Source of the DNA: Didymodactylos carnosus
Taxonomy: Eukaryota; Rotifera; Eurotatoria; Philodinida; Philodinidae
Direction: 5' to 3'
NCBI GenBank assembly: GCA_905250885.1
Contig: CAJNOQ010000014.1
Coordinates: 49,092 to 113,091, forward strand
DNA length: 64,000 bases
The notes beneath the pieces are model-generated. The model did no database searches, was not told the DNA's origin, and saw only the letters and a program-made list of their open reading frames with translations. Every line of letters starts with the position of its first letter. The stretch's first letter is position 1. A program made the position numbers and the translations under genes. Below, piece by piece: positions 60,701-64,000 of this stretch.

Positions 60701-60843
60701 CGACAACTATGACATTTAACTACAGTATTCGATGTGCCTACAGGCATAAAATCTAAACATATACGCAACGATTATTGAGTAAATACATTTATTTTCTATT
60801 GTGGCTACTGACTTTCAACAACAGCCATGAAGTCTTTCGTCAT
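57721..60843 (-). CDS. ODAD1: Outer dynein arm docking complex subunit (ODAD1/CCDC114-like)
   Basis: Coiled-coil protein expected to anchor outer dynein arms to axonemal doublets. Ten exons: 60843-60813, 60752-60691, 60637-60489, 60428-60349, 60238-59824, 59764-59577, 58967-58792, 58735-58625, 58568-58201 and 57967-57721, joining in frame to 608 residues (human CCDC114 670). Most of the protein is heptad-rich helix. Family landmarks are the FAEFN-like block, here DKTFSLFEYAVELINEV, followed by a helix with RKRIVSAF, and the C-terminal domain with LLDFAYQLLKQLF, then NDQNILLYLALIESRVQQVL, matching GLFLSLIEKRLVELL of CCDC114. The paralogue CCDC63 shares these and cannot be excluded. The N-terminus carries an unexpected CHSCRRPE motif. 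The 609-bp intron between exons 6 and 7 is the longest. The gene implies motile cilia. Confidence 0.82.
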
Positions 60844-63800
60844 TTATATTTTTCAAAGGCACATCGATGAATAAAAGTAAAAATCTTAAAAAAACAACCT
60901 ATTATAGATATTAGTGAGTCAGGTCTCATTATTGGGAACGTATATACAACAATGAAAAAATATGAATAAAAAATAACTAAAGTGGCACATCTCTTTTGCA
61001 TATATTATTGTGCATATTTTAGAGCGAAAAATATTTTTATAGAAAATTATTGTTTATACATAGTTCAGTGCAGTTCAATTCTGGAATACATAGACTCCAA
61101 ATATGCCAATTGATTTAATTAAAAACATATTTTTAGAAGAGAAAAACAAATTTTGTTCAGGAAGGTTTATCACTTTTTTAATATAAAGCCAGTTTTTCAA
61201 GATTTCAAGGTTATATTTATTGTTTTTCAAAAGATAGATGTTAAAAATATCGAAAACCAAAGTCGGAAAAACTCTTGAAACCGAAAATTTTTTTTCCTTT
61301 GCCAAAAGAGTACTTAATCGACATTGTAAAACTAGTTCACTTTAGCATAAATTCAATTGGCTCGCTCATTCTACGCTTTTCTGTAGTCGTCTGTCTATTG
61401 TGTTTTTATGCTATTGATATAAGCGCTGGCTTACCTATGTCGAACTCTTTCTATCAGTTTTTAATGAGTTCCTGCGAAAAGCCGGAGAATTCTCGATGGA
61501 AACCCGATGAAAATTTGATGGGAACTTTTATCTCAATAGAAGAAAACATATCTCACTTATTTCAACAGAATCTCTTGCTCGAGTCATTCACCGTTTTGGT
61601 TTGCATCGTAGTAGTTTATATAAAGATAACAGATATCAAGGAGAAGAAAATTTGTCCTGTTTCTATGAGTTACAGATGAAAATCGGCTCAATAGCTATGC
61701 AGGTCTACATAGTATGCAAAACGGCTTGGTCCTGAGAGGTTTAATAGAAATGTACGGTTATTTTAGCAATATTTCTTCGAGGAAACTAAAATTGAGAAAG
61801 AAATATATCATAGAGAAATACTGGAGATTAAAATGTCAAAATCATTTTGTTTGAAAATTTTATTTAAAATATAAAATCAATCAAAAAATTTTGATTTTCA
61901 AGATGTAGAAAGATGAAAGTCGTTTTCTTGTCGTCTTCACTCAATGCTTACCTTAAGAGCGTGCGCGCTAAGTAGAGTGAAACAAACTTAATTCAAATAA
62001 ATTTCAGACTTAAGTCAAGACTTAAAAGCTAATTTTAAGAGCTACTTTACTTTTTTGATGAAACGATCCTGTTGATCATCACTCTGAAGGTATAGTATAT
62101 CCAAAATGACACGATAGATTATACTGATCATTTTCAGCGGGAAAACAGAGTCTGCTCTGTAGAGTTTAAAATATCAAATATTTCTGATATTGTTCTGATC
62201 GCAGAATAACTGTTCTAAAATCTTCATGAAGCTGTTCTTTTTGTCAAAAGTCGTAAATATACTTTTTTTAGCAAAAAGATTTTCTTCTATTGATTGCGTT
62301 GCTGTCACCAAGCTCGCTGACGGCATGACTGTGGTCTTTTCAATGGCTGATAACTAAGCAAAATCCTTTAACTATATATCCTATGTGCCAAATAATGATT
62401 TTGACCATAGAGGGTTTGGCTGCTATAATCACATTGGTTATCTTTCACGACCAATCTTTCACTACCTCAGATGAAGCGCGTGTCGACCGCTTGAAGTCCA
62501 GTTGTTTCCCGCTAGTAGTCAAAAACGCTAGATCTTGAAAAAGGCTAACCGTAGTTTGGTTCTGAAAATATGCAAAATAGCAATATTGCAGTACAAAAAG
62601 ACGAATATTAAGTTGATTTTGATCTTTTTTATAGAATAAGATATTTACCTGATAAAATTCAGTGGACTGCTTCTTAAATAGTAAATTTTGAGAATAAATC
62701 GATAGAAAAAAGTTTTTCAACGGCGGCATCTGAAATATTCCAATTTCTCATAATCGGCAACTTTGTATTTGATGAATCGGAATTATTTACTGACGGCCAC
62801 CTTCGACGGGAAAAATTGACGGCTAGTGGGACACCAGGATGAAGTTTCCGTTGTTTTCTTTTAGCTCTAATCTTAGCTCCAAGGAACCAGAACGGTATAT
62901 TTCTCCTATTAAGATTTTATTCTCTAACCTTGCACCTTCCTATCGATTATTATTACAAAGTCTGTATTCTAGAGAGTGATTTAGATACAGTGCTGTACTC
63001 TGGTACAGCTCAGTGAGTATCCACATGCTGTACAAAGGTTCTAGGAGAAAATATCTTTAGAACTTTCCACTACGCACTGTTTTCTTTGTTGTACTTCAGC
63101 TAAGACAGACAGCACTAGCCACATCTCTGATAAGTCTTCGATAGCCAATTTACCTCTTCTCAATCCTCATCACTTAATTTAATGATTACGTCAGACATTA
63201 TACCCAGTGTTTTTAGTGAGAGTTTACAGAGTTTAGTGAGAATTACAGTGGAATACTACTACATTTACATCGACTTTTGCCACCTAAGAGTCACTGAATG
63301 AGAAATGCGACTTACTGCTACAAAAGTATACTAAATGGTCATATCAGATTGTTTTCAAAGTATGGTCATATTGTAGAGCATACTAAGTCACCTATAAATC
63401 CAAATTTTTAACTTTTCCGGACTTTTCCTCCAGGAGTTATGAAACTTTTTCTGAGACGTCGGTTGACAAAAAGGTATTCCGAGAAAATATGCGATACGAG
63501 TAAAATTAGAAAATTAATTGCTCGCTCACGATAAGAGATTCAGTCGAGATTTTTTCGTCACATGTACTAAACGATGTTCTCTAACTCTTGAAGATTTAAA
63601 ATTTACATACCCACACGACAGACCTAAAAGCCTGAGACTCCAAAAGTTCTCAGGATCCGATTTTCTTTTTATCCGCCTCTGAGCTTGATTACGAAGAATT
63701 TCGCGAGAGTGGCTTTTTTACTACTATCAACCATAGGCTATGCTAATCTAAAATCGAAAGTTTGGGTCTCTCTAAAAGTTTCTGGAAAACCGTCTGGATT

Positions 63801-64000
63801 TTCTAGAAAACCGTTAAGAATTTCCGAAAACACTGAACATTACCTCCTTTGATAGAGTTCAAAACTCAGGTGGTAGAATGAGGTGTCTTGCAGCGCTGTA
63901 CGACCCTTTCCTATTCAGCTGTGAATTTTTCAAAAAAAGCCGATTATTTTGTATTTTCAACAAAGCGAGAATTTCCTAAAATCCAGATCTTTTTGAAAAA
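60844..64000. other. Intergenic, nothing recognised
   Basis: 3.2 kb to the window end. The left end should hold the ODAD1-like promoter. The frame 61275-61679 (plus, 134 codons) has two hydrophobic stretches but no recognisable domain or splice context. A TTTTCTAGAAAACC word near 63799 is shared with the ATG3-intron palindrome. Confidence 0.35.

Noticed and set aside
61275-61679. 134-codon plus-strand open frame with two hydrophobic stretches
   Set aside because: No recognisable domain, no splice context, and F/I/L-rich composition expected by chance in AT-rich DNA.
63799-63812. TTTTCTAGAAAACC shared with the ATG3-intron palindrome at 46101
   Set aside because: A 14-bp self-complementary AT-rich word alone is too short to claim a common element.

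Overview
This is an AT-rich nuclear genome window from a multicellular animal. The genes are split by many short GT-AG introns (often 50-250 bp), the proteins are ordinary metazoan orthologues, and one gene encodes an outer-dynein-arm docking protein, so the organism has motile cilia. Compact introns, N/Q/S-rich linkers and low GC would suit a rotifer, perhaps a bdelloid, but this is inference; nothing in the window fixes the species. Exon models were built by hand from splice sites and checked for reading phase. All eleven multi-exon models close in frame.

Layout. 0.4-4.5 kb (minus): GTF3C4-like TFIIIC subunit, 7 exons. 6.1-9.0 kb (plus): class I ARF GTPase, 6 exons, with a 1.1 kb foldback repeat in intron 4. 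9-21 kb: a repeat-rich gap holding several terminal-inverted-repeat elements, a long nested palindrome, a family of short LTRs (one a solo LTR with a perfect target-site duplication), and an intronless fragment of the spliceosomal gene SART1 joined to one of these LTRs. 21.5-26.8 kb (plus): ROMO1, then a BOD1/BOD1L-like gene 186 bp downstream. 29.3-30.3 kb (minus): Ly6/three-finger protein. 33.2-35.8 kb (plus): cyclin Y. 36.9-38.7 kb (minus): an unrecognised Cys- and Arg/Ser-rich protein. 41.9-43.7 kb (plus): ribosomal protein S2. 44.2-45.1 kb (plus): ECHDC1-like decarboxylase. 45.8-47.8 kb (minus): ATG3, whose last 61-nt exon is separated by an intron carrying a 634 bp palindrome. 48-54 kb: gap with nested direct and inverted duplications. 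54.1-54.4 kb (minus): ribosomal protein L37. 55.2-55.6 kb: hAT-like MITE with a perfect 8-bp target duplication. 57.7-60.8 kb (minus): ODAD1/CCDC114-like docking-complex subunit, 10 exons. 60.8-64 kb: no recognisable gene.

The genes are mostly unrelated housekeeping functions (transcription, vesicle traffic, mitochondria, chromosome segregation, translation, autophagy, cilia) with no shared pathway. The unusual content is the mobile DNA: many hairpin-forming non-autonomous elements, three of them inside introns of conserved genes, and the LTR-linked SART1 fragment. I found no tRNA, rRNA or CRISPR array.
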